A program made the position numbers and the translations under genes. Under the pieces are notes generated by a model that ran no database searches, had not been told where the DNA came from, and worked only from the letters and a program-made list of their open reading frames with translations. A stretch of DNA of 64,000 nucleotides from Flavobacteriaceae bacterium CRH. Lineage in GTDB: Bacteria; Bacteroidota; Bacteroidia; Flavobacteriales; Flavobacteriaceae. Shown in pieces: positions 62,789 through 64,000 of the stretch. Each line of letters starts with the position of its first letter. The stretch's first letter is position 1. The stretch covers positions 62,001-126,000 of the forward strand of contig LMAJ01000006.1 in NCBI GenBank assembly GCA_001507425.1, given 5' to 3'.

Positions 62789-62818
62789 ATAACCGATAGC
62801 ATTTTTGTTATCGGTTAT
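62789..62818. promoter_or_regulatory. Inverted repeat ATAACCGATA-N10-TATCGGTTAT, candidate AraC operator
   Basis: A perfect 10-bp inverted repeat with 10-base spacer, 18 bases upstream of the AraC start codon and 38 bases after the SDR stop. It has no T-run on either strand, so an operator is more likely than a terminator. Confidence 0.55.
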
Positions 62819-62855
62819 AAATATTTATCAAAATTGAATGTTTTTAATCAATTGA

Positions 62856-63728
62856 TTATCCTTGAGCTGCGTTTGATACAGATTCCCATTCTTCCCAGAT
62901 TTTTAATCTCTCCGCATAAGCTTCTTTTACAGAGGGAAGACTATTTTTACCCAGAAACAATCGCAAAGGAGGATTTTCTGCATCGACAACTTTAAATAAA
63001 GCTTGTGGTGTGGCTTCAGGATTTCCTCTTTCAAAATTCCTTAAGCCTTCAAAAAAGGTTGTTTTAAAGTCGTTGTAAACATCAAGCCCCGCAGCAAACT
63101 TCAAAGATTCCTGACTTCCAAATTCAGTAGCAAACGCACCCGGCTCAATAATAGTTACTTTAATTCCAAACGATTTTACTTCCAGCGCCAGACTTTCGTG
63201 AATAGCTTCAAAAGCCCATTTTGAGGAACAGTAATAACCAATTACAGGAAAAGTTACATGACCAAGATTACTTGATGTACCAAGAATATGACCGCCGCCT
63301 TGTTTCCTTAATAATGGTAAAGCGGCCTGAATAACGGCAAGAGCTCCAAAAATATTGGTTTCATAAAGCGCGCGAACCTCATCGGCATTGGCTTCTTCGA
63401 TAGTACCAACAAGAGAATATCCGGCATTGTTAAGGACAATATCCAATCTTCCAAAATGGTTGTGCGCTTGCTCTACGGCAGTCTTTACCTGATCGGGTTT
63501 GGTTACATCGAGTTCCAGAGTCAGAACATTTGCGCCGTATTTTTCTTTAAGATGCGCAATACTTGCCAGGTTTCTTGCAGTTGCTGCAACCTTGTCTCCG
63601 CGTTTAAGTGCGGCGTCGGTCCAGACACTTCCAAATCCGCGGGAAGCGCCTGTTATAAACCAAACTTTATTTGATGTTGAAGTTTTCTGACTTCCGTCAT
63701 TGTTTGTAATTTCATTTTGCTGTGACAT
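62856..63728 (-). CDS. SDR-family oxidoreductase
   Basis: The 290-residue short-chain dehydrogenase has the dinucleotide motif TGASRGFG (about 28-35), NNAG in LNNAGYSL, and catalytic Tyr-x-x-x-Lys in YYCSSK, with the Ser before it (GTSSN). EPGAFATEF is the family's later loop. It would act on a small alcohol, ketone or sugar; the substrate is unknown. An AraC-family gene follows after 84 bases on the same strand, a common regulatory pairing for such genes in Bacteroidetes. Confidence 0.94.
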   Translation of the reverse strand: MSQQNEITNNDGSQKTSTSNKVWFITGASRGFGSVWTDAALKRGDKVAATARNLASIAHLKEKYGANVLTLELDVTKPDQVKTAVEQAHNHFGRLDIVLNNAGYSLVGTIEEANADEVRALYETNIFGALAVIQAALPLLRKQGGGHILGTSSNLGHVTFPVIGYYCSSKWAFEAIHESLALEVKSFGIKVTIIEPGAFATEFGSQESLKFAAGLDVYNDFKTTFFEGLRNFERGNPEATPQALFKVVDAENPPLRLFLGKNSLPSVKEAYAERLKIWEEWESVSNAAQG

Positions 63729-63921
63729 GATGATGTATGTTTAAATTGATACAGCAAAGGTCAGCAGCTGCCTTCTGGAAGACGTAACTTAACTGAGGAA
63801 TTTTGTAGCGAAAACGAGAATCTCAAAAATGAAAAAGTCTTTATTTGACAATATTTTCTATTGTTAAATAAAGACTTCATTAAAATATAGCAGCAAAAAA
63901 TAAATTTTGAAATACTGTTAT

Positions 63922-64000
63922 TTATTCTTCCTTGTAAAGTATGATAGTGGCTTTATAGCCTTTACCCACATTCCATTGACTGTTTTCAATAACTTTTCCT
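63922..64000 (-). CDS. C-terminal end of an unidentified protein (partial)
   Basis: An open frame on the minus strand enters from beyond the window and ends at TAA (63922-63924). The 25 visible residues (GKVIENSQWNVGKGYKATII and LYKEE) are too few to name a family. They could be the end of a beta-rich or ATPase-type domain. The 190-base gap to the SDR start (63729-63921) shows no other gene. Confidence 0.5.
   Translation of the reverse strand, partial: GKVIENSQWNVGKGYKATIILYKEE

Noticed and set aside
1..64000. CRISPR array, tRNA, rRNA or prophage
   Set aside because: I looked for regularly spaced direct repeats, cloverleaf-like RNA and phage structural genes and saw none.

Overview
The window looks like chromosomal DNA from a member of the Bacteroidetes, most probably a Flavobacterium or close relative. 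The reasons are the low G+C content, the near absence of Shine-Dalgarno sites, several TAnnTTTG-type -7 promoter elements, SusC/SusD genes, acidic residues just after lipobox cysteines (the Bacteroidetes surface-lipoprotein signal), and a CAL67264-type small membrane protein. I see no rRNA or tRNA genes, no insertion sequence, no prophage and no CRISPR array.

Layout. (1) 1-2.7 kb: a DUF6436-type thioredoxin-like protein, then three genes that resemble separate pieces of an aerotaxis receptor: a His-rich membrane sensor, a small helical protein and an Aer-type PAS protein. (2) 2.9-31 kb: mostly housekeeping genes with accessory genes between them: recG, a Dph6-like ATPase, an M1 aminopeptidase, a patatin, a TSUP permease, a convergent toxin/antitoxin-like pair, a UvrD/PcrA helicase, a YciO/Sua5 protein, an OmpA-type lipoprotein, a GT2 glycosyltransferase, holA, an EttA-like ABC-F protein, a cache-LytTR regulator, a haem protein operon, and nrdB-nrdA. 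(3) 32.4-43.8 kb: a SAM-I riboswitch, a 31-codon ORF, then SusC, SusD, a TlpA-like protein, an M14 carboxypeptidase, an S9 peptidase and a PLP-dependent class V enzyme. It reads as a SAM-controlled peptide-uptake and sulfur-scavenging operon. (4) 43.8-48.7 kb: small redox and regulatory genes (DUF1348, HxlR, alcohol dehydrogenase, cupin, nitroreductase, DUF4260, AraC). (5) 48.9-52.8 kb: a response regulator and a CheB-CheR-PAS-histidine kinase fusion. (6) 52.9-61.3 kb: a cobalamin riboswitch followed by a BtuB-type receptor, a BtuG-like beta-propeller lipoprotein, three tandem paralogous surface lipoproteins and a DUF4465-like lipoprotein; this is a vitamin B12 uptake locus. (7) 61.3-64 kb: DoxX, AraC, an SDR enzyme and the end of a further gene.

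The intergenic DNA is rich in short dispersed repeats. The clearest is a family with termini close to TTAACACATAGAAACATAG in inverted orientation. Four copies lie between 38.4 and 47.7 kb, and two of them sit inside the SAM-controlled operon. There are also inverted elements of the AATAAAGAAAATAGAACAAAG type, the CACGAATT type and the TTTCAGGTTTCA type, and one folded GC-richer element just upstream of the uvrD-like gene.

The most interesting parts are the two riboswitch-controlled outer-membrane uptake operons, the 31-codon ORF in the SAM leader, the triplicated lipoproteins of the B12 operon, the dismantled chemoreceptor-like cluster, the repeat family, and three identical DnaA-box-like 9-mers upstream of nrdBA.
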